Positions 1 through 9,307 of a stretch of 39,716 nt of DNA are shown here, piece by piece. The position numbers and the translations under genes were made by a program. The notes under the pieces are model-generated. The model did no database searches. It saw only the letters and a list, made by a program, of their open reading frames with translations, and had not been told where the DNA came from. The stretch spans positions 1 to 39,716 of the forward strand of contig CAJUKT010000004.1 of NCBI GenBank assembly GCA_910587255.1, in the 5' to 3' direction. Position 1 is the first letter of the stretch. Each line of letters opens with the position of its first letter. This DNA comes from an uncultured Oscillospiraceae bacterium. GTDB lineage: Bacteria; Bacillota; Clostridia; Oscillospirales; Oscillospiraceae.

Positions 1-1802
1 CAGCTTCCGTGGACATCCCCGTTTCCCAGCCCCGGCTTTGGGACGCAGACCACCCCGAGCTGTATCTGTGCCGGACGGAGCTGCTGAAGGATGGCGAGGT
101 GGTTGACACGGCGGAGGAGCGGTTTGGTTTCCGCACCCTCAGCTGGAGCGTCAAGGGCTTCTTCGTGAATGGGCAGGAGACGCTGCTTCGCGGCGCCTGC
201 ATCCACCACGACAACGGCATCCTGGGCGCGTGCTCCTTTGAAGCTGCTGAACTCCGCCGCGTCCGGCTGCTCAAGGAGGCCGGCTTCAACGCGATACGTT
301 CCTCCCATAACCCGGCGTCCAAAGCCTTGCTGGATGCCTGTGACCAGCTGGGTATGTATGTCATGGATGAATTCTGCGACAACTGGCTGGTGCATAAAAA
401 CCCCTACGACTATGCGGACAAGGATTTCCGTGCGTGGTGGGAACGGGATCTCACTGCCATGGTGATCAAAAACTACAACCACCCCAGCGTAGTCATGAAT
501 TCCATCGGGAACGAGATCTCCGAGCTGGCCATCCCCGAGGGACAGGAGTACTGCAAAAAGCTGGCCGTCCTGGCCCGGAAGCTGGATCCGGGGAAAGCCG
601 TGACCCTGGGTGTCAACCTGATGCTGTGCAGTATGTCGGCCAAGGGCGGCGGCATATACGGCGACAAAAAGGACGGGAAAGAGAACAAGAACGGCAGTCA
701 GACCATGGATAATGTCCCTACCAGCGCGTTCTTCAATATGCTGATGAACATGGCCGGGGGGATGATTGAAAAAATGGCCGCCAAGCCCGCCGCGGATAAT
801 GCCACAAAGGTGTGCTTCTCCTACCTGGATATCGGCGGGTATAATTACGCCGCCTCCCGGTATGAGAAGGACGGCACACTTCATCCGGACCGGGTTATCG
901 TTGGCTCCGAGACCCTGCCCAAAAACCTCTATCACAACTGGCAGCTGGTGAAAAAGCTCCCCTATGTCATCGGCGACTTCATGTGGACCGGCTGGGACTA
1001 CCTGGGGGAGTCCGGCATCGGCACCGTCCGCTACAAAAGCTTCAAGAATCCCGGTCAGGACGCGCCTATCATTTCCGGCGGCTGCGGCGTGATCGACATC
1101 TGCGGAAAGCTCCGCCCCGAGGTGCAGTGGAACCGGCTGACCTGGGGACTGGATCACACCCCCGGTATCGGTGTGGAACCGTATACCCACGCCGGGGAGA
1201 CGGGCTCTGTATCCATGTGGCGTGACACAGACGCGGTGGCAAGCTGGTCTTGGGCCGGCTGCGAGGGGAAACGGAACAAGATCACCGTGTATTCCGACGG
1301 TGACACGGCGGAACTCATCCTAAATGGGCGTTCCTATGGGAAGAAAAAGACGAAGGAGTATAAGGCCGTCTTCAAACACATTGCCTATGAGCCCGGAACG
1401 ATCACCGCGATCAGCTATGACAGTGCCGGGAAAGAGCTGTCCCGCACCTCCATGAAGACTGCCGAGGGCGCCAGCGAACTGCGCGTGGCTGCTGATCGGA
1501 ACACCTTGAAGGCGGGGACGCAGGATCTGGCTTATTTGAGCATCGACCTGACCGGCGCGGACGGGATCACAAAGTCTTCCGAGGACACCGCGGTTACGGT
1601 GGAGGTCAGCGGCGCCGGCGAGCTGTTGGCCCTTGGCTCCGCAAAGCCCAATATGGGGGAGAACTTCTTCTCCAATACCCATACCACCTATTATGGGAAA
1701 GCGCTGGCCGTTGTCCGCGCCGGAGACGCCCCTGGCGGGATCACGGTGACTGTGCGGGCAGATGGGATGCAGACCAGGACGGTCGAACTGAACGCGATCT
1801 AA
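1..1802 (+). CDS. Glycoside hydrolase family 2 protein, 5'-truncated by window edge
   Basis: C-terminal three quarters of a GH2 glycosidase (beta-galactosidase-like); the frame is open from base 3, so the true start lies upstream. The remaining ~599 codons begin near the end of the Ig-like domain and hold the whole TIM barrel. Counting from the GTG at 9, the acid/base Glu is about residue 169 (NHPSVVMNSIGNEISE) and the nucleophile Glu about 301 (IVGSET). The barrel is followed by the DUF4982-type C-terminal domains common in Clostridia and Bacteroidetes GH2 enzymes. It is clearly paralogous to the complete GH2 gene at 4752; about 200 N-terminal residues are missing by comparison. A hydrophilic Lys/Asn-rich insert (about 215-235) lies between the two catalytic residues. 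The GPH symporter starts 21 bases downstream, so the genes are probably co-transcribed. Exact substrate is unknown (beta-galactoside or beta-xyloside/arabinoside are plausible). Confidence 0.88.
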   Translation, partial: ASVDIPVSQPRLWDADHPELYLCRTELLKDGEVVDTAEERFGFRTLSWSVKGFFVNGQETLLRGACIHHDNGILGACSFEAAELRRVRLLKEAGFNAIRSSHNPASKALLDACDQLGMYVMDEFCDNWLVHKNPYDYADKDFRAWWERDLTAMVIKNYNHPSVVMNSIGNEISELAIPEGQEYCKKLAVLARKLDPGKAVTLGVNLMLCSMSAKGGGIYGDKKDGKENKNGSQTMDNVPTSAFFNMLMNMAGGMIEKMAAKPAADNATKVCFSYLDIGGYNYAASRYEKDGTLHPDRVIVGSETLPKNLYHNWQLVKKLPYVIGDFMWTGWDYLGESGIGTVRYKSFKNPGQDAPIISGGCGVIDICGKLRPEVQWNRLTWGLDHTPGIGVEPYTHAGETGSVSMWRDTDAVASWSWAGCEGKRNKITVYSDGDTAELILNGRSYGKKKTKEYKAVFKHIAYEPGTITAISYDSAGKELSRTSMKTAEGASELRVAADRNTLKAGTQDLAYLSIDLTGADGITKSSEDTAVTVEVSGAGELLALGSAKPNMGENFFSNTHTTYYGKALAVVRAGDAPGGITVTVRADGMQTRTVELNAI

Positions 1803-1823
1803 GCAGAGCAAGGAAGGGACGTT

Positions 1824-3287
1824 ATGGACAAAAAAGAAACTGGCTTCTGGAACACCCCCCTCATCAGCTCGCTGGTGAGATCCCAGAGCGTAAAGCTGCC
1901 GGAAATGCTGCTGGGCTACTTCATCGGCCCCTTCGGGGCGCTGCTGTCCTCCGGCATTTTCACCAGCATCCTGCAAAACTACTTCACCGATGTGCTCAAG
2001 CTGGATTTGAGCTTCCTCACGGGGCTGCAGCTGTTTTCCACCATCCTGATCGTGGCGGCCAACCTTGTGGTAGGACAGCTCATTGAGCGCACAAAGGCCC
2101 TGGCGGGCAAGGCCCGGCCCTGGGTGCTGCTGTCTGCGCTGACGCTGAGCGTGGCCAGCGTGCTCATGTTCATCGTCCCCGTCCAGAGTCCCACGGCAAA
2201 AATGGTGTGGATCGCCATCGCCTATAATCTCTACTACGCGGTGGCGTATCCCATCTACAACACCGCCAACTCCACCCTGATCCCTGTGTCCACCCGGGAC
2301 AGCAAACAGCGGGCCACCCTGGCTTCCTTCACCAACGTGGCGGGCCTGGGGGTCATGGGTGTGGGCTCCATGGTGTTCCCCATGCTGGTATCCTTCGCCT
2401 TGAAAGAAAACCAGGGGCTTTGGTTCATGACCATGCTGGCCGTGGCCATCTTCACCGCCCTGACCATCTTCCTCCAGTTCAAGTTCACCCGGGAGCGGGT
2501 CACGGAGGAGAGCATGGGCACAGCCGGCAGCGACGCCCAGGACAAAACGGCCACCCTGGGGGAACAGCTCAAGGCTGTGACCAGCGAAAAGTGGTGGTGG
2601 ATCACCATTGTCTTTTACATGGGCTTCCAGTGGAGCGGGGCCATGAAGAACGGCTCCATGGCTTTCTTCTGCAAGTGGGTGCTGGACAACACCTTCTTTG
2701 GCTCCGCCGACGCCTGGGGCGCGTCCCAATCCCTGCTGGCAGTGCTGGGGGCCATCCCCATGGCGGTGGCGGCGGCGCTGGTGGTGCCGTTGGCCAACAA
2801 ATTCGGCAAGCGCACCGTCACCATCATCGGCATGGTGGTCGGCGTCATCGGCGGTGTCATTGCCGGGATGGGGCAGGGCCAGATCGTCCCGGTGGCCATC
2901 GGCGTGGCGATCAAGTGCCTGGGTTCCGCCCCGGCGTGCTACCTGATTTTGGCCATGCTGGCGGATGTCATCGACCACATTGAATTCAAGAGCGGCATCC
3001 GCACAGACGGGTTCACCATGTCCATCTACAGCTCCATCATGGTGGCCGCCACCCCGATCTGCAACGCGATTTTCAGCGCCATCCTGAACGGCAGCGGCTA
3101 TGACCAGGGCGCCGACGTGGCCTTGGGCACCGCGGGGCAGACCGCCGCGGCCCAGGGGGCCATCACAGTGAGCTATATCTGGATCGAGACCATCGCCTAT
3201 GCCGTGTGCGCGGTGCTGATGCTGCTGTGGACGGTGGAGAAAAACCTCCCCGAGGAGCAAAAGGCCATCGCGGAGCGCAAAAAGTGA
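1824..3287 (+). CDS. GPH-family sugar:cation symporter (MelB/XynP-like MFS)
   Basis: Inner-membrane transporter of the glycoside-pentoside-hexuronide:cation symporter family, 487 residues, the usual family length, with about 12 hydrophobic segments. The N-terminal part carries the family pattern of a conserved first helix (LLGYFIGPFGALLSS) and a basic cytoplasmic loop (ERTKALAGKARPW) between helices 2 and 3. Members move oligosaccharides or glycosides together with Na+ or H+. A ribosome site AGGAAGG lies 7 bases before the ATG. Flanked by GH2 and GH43 genes, it most likely imports short pentose-containing oligosaccharides (for example xylo- or arabino-oligosaccharides) for cytoplasmic cleavage; the precise substrate is inference. 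Confidence 0.88.
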   Translation: MDKKETGFWNTPLISSLVRSQSVKLPEMLLGYFIGPFGALLSSGIFTSILQNYFTDVLKLDLSFLTGLQLFSTILIVAANLVVGQLIERTKALAGKARPWVLLSALTLSVASVLMFIVPVQSPTAKMVWIAIAYNLYYAVAYPIYNTANSTLIPVSTRDSKQRATLASFTNVAGLGVMGVGSMVFPMLVSFALKENQGLWFMTMLAVAIFTALTIFLQFKFTRERVTEESMGTAGSDAQDKTATLGEQLKAVTSEKWWWITIVFYMGFQWSGAMKNGSMAFFCKWVLDNTFFGSADAWGASQSLLAVLGAIPMAVAAALVVPLANKFGKRTVTIIGMVVGVIGGVIAGMGQGQIVPVAIGVAIKCLGSAPACYLILAMLADVIDHIEFKSGIRTDGFTMSIYSSIMVAATPICNAIFSAILNGSGYDQGADVALGTAGQTAAAQGAITVSYIWIETIAYAVCAVLMLLWTVEKNLPEEQKAIAERKK

Positions 3288-3298
3288 GGGGGCGCGGC

Positions 3299-4771
3299 GT
3301 GAAAACAAAGCAGGCGTTCAACCCCTATCTCCCCAGCTGGGAGTACATCCCGGACGGCGAGCCTCATGTGTTCGGAGACCGGGTCTACGTCTACGGCTCC
3401 CACGACAGGTTCAACGCGCCCATCTTCTGCGTCAACGACTACGTGTGCTGGTCCGCCCCGGTGGACGACCTGTCCGACTGGCGGTATGAGGGCGTGATCT
3501 ACCTCAAGAACCAGGATCCGAAAAATAAGCTGGGCCTGCGGCTGCTGTTCGCCCCCGACGTATGCCGGGGGGCGAACGGGCGGTATTACCTCTACTACGC
3601 CTTCGATTTTATGGGGATCATGGGGGTGGCCGTCTGCGACACTCCGGCGGGGCATTATCAATTCCTGGGCCATGTCCGCTACCCAGACGGCACGGTATGG
3701 GGCCGGAAAAAAGGCGACCAGTTCCCCTTCGACCCCGGCGTGCTGGCGGACGACGACGGGCGGATCTGGCTGTACTCCGGGTTTTACACCCCCACCCCCG
3801 CCGCCGTCACCGGCTTCAAAAAGCTGAAAAACGACGGTGGCACGGTGGTGGAGCTGGAGCGGGATATGCTCACCATCAAGGGAGAGCCCCAGGTGATTTT
3901 TCCCAAGGAGGGCCCCGGCTCCTTCCCCAACCACGAGTTTTTCGAGGCCAGCTCCATCCGCAAGGACGGGGACAAGTACATCTTTGTCTACTCCTCCCGG
4001 CACAACCACGAGCTGTGCTATGCGGTCAGCGACCGGCCCGACGGCGGCTTCACCTTCGGAGGCACGCTGGTGAGCCAGGGTGACCTGTTCCTGGACGGCA
4101 ACGAGGACGAGCGAAAGGGCCTGAACTACCTGGGCAATACCCACGGCGGGCTGCTGAACATCGGGGAGGACTGGTATATCTTCTACCACCGGCAGACCAA
4201 CCGCCACTCCTATTCCCGTCAGGCCTGCGCGGAAAAACTGGTTCGCAGCCCCGACGGCTCCTTCCGGCAGGCGGAGCTGACCTCCTGCGGGCTGAACGGC
4301 GGGCCGCTGCGGGGCATTGGGCGCTACCCGGCCTATATTGCCTGCAACCTGTGGAGCAGGGACGGGGTGGGGCGGTACGACTGCCCCAGCCCCCGGAGGG
4401 CATTTGCCACCCACCCCTTTTTCACCCAGACCGGAAAAGACCGGGAGGGGGATGGCGGCCAGTACATCGCCAATATGCGGGACGGCGCTGTGGCAGGCTT
4501 CAAGTATTTTGACATCCGGGAGCTCAAAACTGTATCGGTGGAATTGAGCGGCGCGGCGGAAGGGGAATTCCTGCTTTCCGGCAGGCCGGACTTTCAAACG
4601 GTGTCGGCGCGCATCCCGCTGAAGCTGATCGGTGGGCGGGCGGAGTTCCGCGCAGACTGTGCTTTAGATAACGGGAAACGGGCACTGTATTTCAAATTCT
4701 GTGGAGTGGGACGTGTTGACTTCCACTTCTTTTCGTTGGAGGGAGCAAAAGATGAAAGCAAATCAATTTAA
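3299..4771 (+). CDS. Glycoside hydrolase family 43 (beta-xylosidase/alpha-L-arabinofuranosidase-like)
   Basis: Five-bladed beta-propeller glycosidase of GH43, about 490 residues. From the GTG at 3299 the likely catalytic triad is Asp19 (YIPDGEPH), Asp145 (FPFDPGVLADDDGR) and Glu216 (FFEASSI), in the order expected for base, pKa modulator and acid. The C-terminal ~100 residues look like a beta-sandwich carbohydrate-binding domain. Start choice: GTG 3299 has GAGGGGG 7 bases upstream; GTG 3284, overlapping the symporter stop, is an alternative. Either way translation is coupled to the symporter. There is no signal peptide, so it should act in the cytoplasm on imported oligosaccharides. The 3' end overlaps the next gene by 20 bases. 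Confidence 0.87.
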   Translation: MKTKQAFNPYLPSWEYIPDGEPHVFGDRVYVYGSHDRFNAPIFCVNDYVCWSAPVDDLSDWRYEGVIYLKNQDPKNKLGLRLLFAPDVCRGANGRYYLYYAFDFMGIMGVAVCDTPAGHYQFLGHVRYPDGTVWGRKKGDQFPFDPGVLADDDGRIWLYSGFYTPTPAAVTGFKKLKNDGGTVVELERDMLTIKGEPQVIFPKEGPGSFPNHEFFEASSIRKDGDKYIFVYSSRHNHELCYAVSDRPDGGFTFGGTLVSQGDLFLDGNEDERKGLNYLGNTHGGLLNIGEDWYIFYHRQTNRHSYSRQACAEKLVRSPDGSFRQAELTSCGLNGGPLRGIGRYPAYIACNLWSRDGVGRYDCPSPRRAFATHPFFTQTGKDREGDGGQYIANMRDGAVAGFKYFDIRELKTVSVELSGAAEGEFLLSGRPDFQTVSARIPLKLIGGRAEFRADCALDNGKRALYFKFCGVGRVDFHFFSLEGAKDESKSI

Positions 4772-7154
4772 TGACCACTGGCAGGTAAAGTACTTGGGGG
4801 AACGGGCGCCTGGCGTTCCCATCAGCCTCCCCCACGACGCCATGCTGTCTGAGCCCCGGACGGAGTTGTCCGCCGGGGGTATCAATACCGGCTGGTACGA
4901 GGGGCGGGACTATCTCTACACCAAGGTTTTTACGCCGGACAGAGCGCTGACGGATCAATGCGCTGTGTTGGAGTTTGAGGGCGTGTACCACAACGCCGAG
5001 GTGTGGCTCAACGGGGAAAAGCTGGCTTTCCGGCCCTACGGCTACACCAACTTCTATGTGGAGCTGACGGGGAAGCTGCGGGCGGGGGAGGAAAATACCT
5101 TGGAGGTCATCGCCCGCAACGCCGACCAGCCCAACTCCCGCTGGTACTCCGGCGCGGGCATTTACCGGCCTGTTGTCTTGTGGACGGCGGATCGGGAGCA
5201 CATCAAGCTCAACGGGGTGAAGATCCGCACACTATCCCTGGATCCGGCCCAGATCGAGGTGCGGGTGGAGACGGAGGGTGCGGGGCCGGTGTCCGTGGCC
5301 GTTCTGGACGACGGACGAGAGCTGGCCGCCGCATCCGGGGAGACCAAGGGGCAGTTTACATTTACCATGATCCTGGAAGGGGCTAAGCCCTGGAGCCTGG
5401 ACGATCCTCAGCTCTATGCGTGCCGGATAAGGTTTGGGACGGATGAGGTGGTGGAGACCTTCGGTCTGCGCACCCTGGAGTGGGGCCGCCGCGGTCTGCT
5501 GCTCAACGGGGAGCGGGTCATTGTCCAGGGGGCCTGCATCCACCACGACAACGGTGTGCTGGGGGCCTGCTGCTACGAGGACGCGGAGTGGCGCAAGATC
5601 CGCATTTTAAAGGAAAACGGCTACAACGCCATCCGCTCCGCCCACAACCCCTGTTCCAAGTTCCTGCTGGATGCCTGTGACCATCTGGGTGTGCTGGTGA
5701 TGGACGAGTACATCGACCATTGGTACATCCATAAGACGGAACATGATTATGTGGATTACTTCATGGAGTGGTGGAAGCAGGATTTAAAGGACATGGTGGA
5801 CAAGGACTACAACCACCCTTCAGTTATCCTCTACTCCACCGGCAACGAGGTGTCCGAGACCGCCCAGGAAAAGGGGATCAAGCTCACTGCCGATCTGACG
5901 AACCATCTCCACCAGCTGGATGATACCAGGCCCGTCACCTGCGGCGTGAACATCTTTTTCAATTTCCTGTCCTCTGTCGGCTTTGGCGTCTACAGCGACG
6001 AGAAGGCAAAAAAAGAGGCCGAAAAGGCGGAAAAGCTGAAAGCCGCCGGGGCGGTGCCCAAGAAAAAGAAGGCGGTGGGCAGCGAGTTTTTCAACAACAT
6101 GGCGGGGCTGTTTGGGGACAACTTCATGAAGCTGGGGGCCACCCTCCCCCCCTGTGACTGGCGAACCCGGGACGCCTTCGCCAATATGGACGTGGCGGGA
6201 TACAACTATGGCATCTTCCGCTATGAGGGCGACCTGAGAAAGTACCCGAACCGGCTGATCCTGGGCAGCGAGACCTTCTGCTCTGATGCCTACCGGTTCC
6301 GGGAACTGGCGAAAAAAGAGCCCCGCATCGTGGGCGATTTTGTGTGGGCAGGTATGGACTACCTGGGCGAGGTGGGCATCGGCTCCTGGGAGTACCAGGA
6401 CTACGCGCCGGACTTTGGCCACGGTGTGGGCTGGGTGTCGGCGGGTTCCGGCCGGATCGACCTGACAGGCCGGCCCTTGGGCGAGGCGCTGTACACCCGT
6501 GTGGCCATGGAGCAGGACAAGGGCCCGTACATCGCCGTGTGCCCGGTGAACCACACCGGCGACAAGCACTCCCCCTCCGCCTGGAAAATGTCCAACGCCA
6601 TCCCCTCCTGGAGCTGGCGGGGCTGCGCGGGCAAGAGCGCCAACGTGGAGGTCTACGCCCGTGCCCACAGCGTGGAGCTGCTGGTGAATGGCAAAAGCGC
6701 AGGCAAAAAGGAGCTGAAAAACGACTGCATGGCCAAATTCCGCAGCACCTATGAGGACGGCACAGTGGAAGCGGTGAGCTATGACAGCCATGGACAGGAG
6801 CTGGGGCGCTGCTCCCTGCGCACCGCATCCCCGGAAACACAGCTGCGGGCTGTACCCGAGGAGGCCGCCGTGGAGCCGGGCCGCCTGTGCCATATCAGAC
6901 TGCAATACACCGACGAAAGCGGCACGGTCAAGCCGCTGGAGCGGGGCATCCTCAGCGTGAAGGTGACGGGCGGCAGACTGCTGGGCCTGGGCAGTGCGTG
7001 CCCCTACAATGAGATCGGCTACACCACAGACCGTACCGACACCTATTACGGTGAGGCACTGGCTGTCGTGCAAGCAGGAGAAGGTGCGGAACTCACCCTG
7101 GCTGTTGCAGACGGCAGATACGCAGGGAGTGTTACCATCCCTGTGATCCACTGA
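4752..7154 (+). CDS. Glycoside hydrolase family 2 protein (beta-galactosidase-like), complete paralogue
   Basis: Complete GH2 glycosidase, 800 residues. Domains: sugar-binding jelly roll (about 5-150), Ig-like (about 155-240), TIM barrel (about 245-590), then DUF4982-type domain (about 615-685) and a C-terminal Ig-like domain (about 695-800). Acid/base Glu366 is in ILYSTGNEVSE and the nucleophile Glu507 in LILGSETF. ATG 4752 was chosen because GGAGGGA lies just upstream and the protein then begins with a typical GH2 N terminus; an in-frame start at 4701 has neither. A Lys/Glu/Ala-rich helical insert (about 417-442) separates the catalytic residues, in the same place as a different hydrophilic insert in the paralogue at 1-1802. 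No signal peptide is seen. It overlaps the GH43 gene and xylB starts 13 bases later, which places it in a pentose operon and suggests a pentose-containing substrate. Confidence 0.9.
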   Translation: MKANQFNDHWQVKYLGERAPGVPISLPHDAMLSEPRTELSAGGINTGWYEGRDYLYTKVFTPDRALTDQCAVLEFEGVYHNAEVWLNGEKLAFRPYGYTNFYVELTGKLRAGEENTLEVIARNADQPNSRWYSGAGIYRPVVLWTADREHIKLNGVKIRTLSLDPAQIEVRVETEGAGPVSVAVLDDGRELAAASGETKGQFTFTMILEGAKPWSLDDPQLYACRIRFGTDEVVETFGLRTLEWGRRGLLLNGERVIVQGACIHHDNGVLGACCYEDAEWRKIRILKENGYNAIRSAHNPCSKFLLDACDHLGVLVMDEYIDHWYIHKTEHDYVDYFMEWWKQDLKDMVDKDYNHPSVILYSTGNEVSETAQEKGIKLTADLTNHLHQLDDTRPVTCGVNIFFNFLSSVGFGVYSDEKAKKEAEKAEKLKAAGAVPKKKKAVGSEFFNNMAGLFGDNFMKLGATLPPCDWRTRDAFANMDVAGYNYGIFRYEGDLRKYPNRLILGSETFCSDAYRFRELAKKEPRIVGDFVWAGMDYLGEVGIGSWEYQDYAPDFGHGVGWVSAGSGRIDLTGRPLGEALYTRVAMEQDKGPYIAVCPVNHTGDKHSPSAWKMSNAIPSWSWRGCAGKSANVEVYARAHSVELLVNGKSAGKKELKNDCMAKFRSTYEDGTVEAVSYDSHGQELGRCSLRTASPETQLRAVPEEAAVEPGRLCHIRLQYTDESGTVKPLERGILSVKVTGGRLLGLGSACPYNEIGYTTDRTDTYYGEALAVVQAGEGAELTLAVADGRYAGSVTIPVIH

Positions 7155-7167
7155 GGAGGATAACAAT

Positions 7168-8643
7168 ATGCTCTATATTGGCATTGATCTTGGCACCTCC
7201 GCCTGCAAGCTGCTGCTGGTGGACGGGAGCGGCGCGGTGCTCCGCGAGGTCACAAAGGAGTACCCCCTGTCTTTCCCCCAGCCGGGGTGGAGCGAGCAGG
7301 CCCCGGAGGACTGGTGGAAGGCAGTGATGCAGGGAATGTCGGAACTGCTGTGTGGCTTTGATGCCGCCCAAGTTGTTGGCATCGGCGCGGGCGGCCAGAT
7401 GCACGGCCTGGTGGCGCTGGACGAGGATGATAACGTCATCCGTCCGGCCATCCTGTGGAACGACGGGCGGACGGCCAAAGAGGTGGACTATCTCAACAAC
7501 GAGATTGGCAAGGGCAAGCTGAGCCGTTATACCGCCAACATCGCCTTCGCGGGCTTCACCGCGCCAAAACTGCTGTGGATGCGGGAGAACGAGCGGTCAA
7601 ACTTCGCCAAGATTCGCAAGATCATGCTTCCCAAGGACTACATCAATTACAAGCTGACAGGTATCCACTGCACCGATTATTCCGACGCCTCCGGGACGCT
7701 CCTGCTGGACGTGGAGCACAAACGGTGGAGTTGGAAAATGTGTCAAATTTGCGGCGTCACCGAGGAACAGCTCCCCAAGCCGTACGAGAGCTGGGAGACG
7801 GTGGGAACCCTGAAAGCCGATGTGGCGAAAGAGCTGGGGTTACCCGAGAGCGTCAAGGTCTGCGCCGGGGCGGGGGACAACGCCGCCGCCGCTGTTGGAA
7901 CGGGCGTCGTGGGCGCGGGCGGGTGCAATATTTCGCTGGGCACGTCCGGCACCATCTTCATCAGCTCGGACAAGTTTGGGGTTGACCCAAACAACGCCCT
8001 CCATGCCTTCGCCCACGCGGACGGCGGCTGGCACCTGATGGGCTGTATGCTGTCCGCTGCCTCCTGCAACAAGTGGTGGTGCGGGGACATTTTGGGTATC
8101 AGCGATTACCAAACCGAGCAAAAGCCCATCGGCAAGGATAAGTTGGGCCGAAACCGGGTGTTCTTCCTGCCCTACCTCATGGGCGAGCGCTCCCCCATCA
8201 ACGATACCAATGCCCGGGGCACGTTCATCGGCATGAGCATGGACACCACCCGCGCCGACCTCACCCAGGCGGTGCTGGAGGGTGTGGCTTTTGCCATCCG
8301 GGACAGCTTCGAGGTGGCCAAGTCCCTGGGCGTGTCCATCCCCAAGAGCATGATCTGCGGCGGCGGAGCCAAATCGCCCCTATGGCGGACCATCTTCGCC
8401 AACGTGCTGGGCATTCCGCTGACCCTGCCACAGACCGAGCAGGGCCCCGGCTACGGCGGCGCGGTGCTGGCCATGGTGGGCTGCGGGGCGTTTGAAAGCG
8501 TCCAGGCCGCCTGTGACACGCTGATCCACGTGGCCCAGACCGTGGAGCCGGACGCAGAACTCACCGCCCGGTACGAGGAGCGATATCGAAAGTTCCAACA
8601 AATCTACCCGGCCCTAAAAAATGTGTTTCCAGCGTTGAAATGA
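7168..8643 (+). CDS. xylB: Xylulokinase
   Basis: FGGY-family sugar kinase, 491 residues, that phosphorylates D-xylulose to D-xylulose-5-phosphate with ATP. N-terminal phosphate-binding signature IGIDLGTSACK with Asp7; substrate-pocket motif GAGGQMHGLV at about 73-82, typical of XylB (QMHG); catalytic Asp237 in CAGAGDNAAAAVGTG; C-terminal ATP signature ICGGGAKSPLWR. GAGGAGG lies before the ATG. There is no classical xylose isomerase (xylA) in the window, so the xylulose must come from elsewhere or from the COG2407 isomerase two genes downstream. Stop and the following ribosome site overlap, so expression is coupled to DUF4867. Confidence 0.93.
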   Translation: MLYIGIDLGTSACKLLLVDGSGAVLREVTKEYPLSFPQPGWSEQAPEDWWKAVMQGMSELLCGFDAAQVVGIGAGGQMHGLVALDEDDNVIRPAILWNDGRTAKEVDYLNNEIGKGKLSRYTANIAFAGFTAPKLLWMRENERSNFAKIRKIMLPKDYINYKLTGIHCTDYSDASGTLLLDVEHKRWSWKMCQICGVTEEQLPKPYESWETVGTLKADVAKELGLPESVKVCAGAGDNAAAAVGTGVVGAGGCNISLGTSGTIFISSDKFGVDPNNALHAFAHADGGWHLMGCMLSAASCNKWWCGDILGISDYQTEQKPIGKDKLGRNRVFFLPYLMGERSPINDTNARGTFIGMSMDTTRADLTQAVLEGVAFAIRDSFEVAKSLGVSIPKSMICGGGAKSPLWRTIFANVLGIPLTLPQTEQGPGYGGAVLAMVGCGAFESVQAACDTLIHVAQTVEPDAELTARYEERYRKFQQIYPALKNVFPALK

Positions 8644-8654
8644 GGAGGTCAAGC

Positions 8655-9290
8655 ATGGAGATCAAAAGCATATTTGACGCAGAATTTTCCCCCTATGGGC
8701 AGGTGCATAAGGGCTATAAGCTGGATGGCCTGCTGGCGGCCATGAAAGCCATCCCCTTGCCGGAAAGTGGCACCACCTACCAGCCCACCATTCCTGAGCT
8801 GGAGGCCCTGCCCATCTTTGAACTGTTTGGTGCCAACGCCTACGGCGGGATGCCCGTCCAGCTGGGGATGTGCTGGGGCCGCAACACCAAATTGAACTGC
8901 CTGGAGTACCACCGGGACAGCGAGTTTAACGTGGGCACCCATGACTTCATTCTCCTGCTGGCCAAGCAGGACGAAATCGTGGACGGTATGCTGGACACCG
9001 CAAAAGTCCGGGCGTTTCGCGTCCCCGCCGGGGTGTTGGTGGAGGTGTACGCCACCACTTTGCACTATGCCCCCTGCCACACCGACGAGGCCGAGGGCTT
9101 CCGGGTGGCGGTGGCGCTGCCCCGGGGCACCAACGAGGCAAAACCCGCCATCAAGGCCATAACAGAGGAGGATCAACTGCTCTGGGCCCGGAACAAGTGG
9201 CTGCTGGCCCATGAGGACAGCGCCGAGGCCGGACAAGGCGCCGCCGTCCGGCTGTCCGGCGATAACAACGACATTGCCAACGATATTTGA
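8655..9290 (+). CDS. DUF4867 family protein
   Basis: Protein of 211 residues that I recognise as DUF4867, a family of unknown function met next to sugar kinases and COG2407 isomerases in Clostridia. The sequence looks like a small all-beta, cupin-like fold: a conserved stretch YHRDSEFNVGTHDFILLL at about 80-97, then VPAGVLVEVYATTLHYAPCH at about 123-142, with several His and Glu residues that could bind metal. The start is the ATG with AGGAGG 6 bases upstream. Placement between xylulokinase and a sugar isomerase, with very short spacers, points to a role in pentose metabolism, such as a sugar isomerase, epimerase or mutarotase. That role is inference from context only. Confidence 0.8.
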   Translation: MEIKSIFDAEFSPYGQVHKGYKLDGLLAAMKAIPLPESGTTYQPTIPELEALPIFELFGANAYGGMPVQLGMCWGRNTKLNCLEYHRDSEFNVGTHDFILLLAKQDEIVDGMLDTAKVRAFRVPAGVLVEVYATTLHYAPCHTDEAEGFRVAVALPRGTNEAKPAIKAITEEDQLLWARNKWLLAHEDSAEAGQGAAVRLSGDNNDIANDI

Positions 9291-9307
9291 TATAGGAGGA
9301 AAACATC

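Noticed and set aside
1320..3308. Long minus-strand frame opposite the first GH2 and GPH genes
   Set aside because: Low-complexity His/Gly/Asp-rich translation, no domain; the plus strand encodes recognisable proteins.
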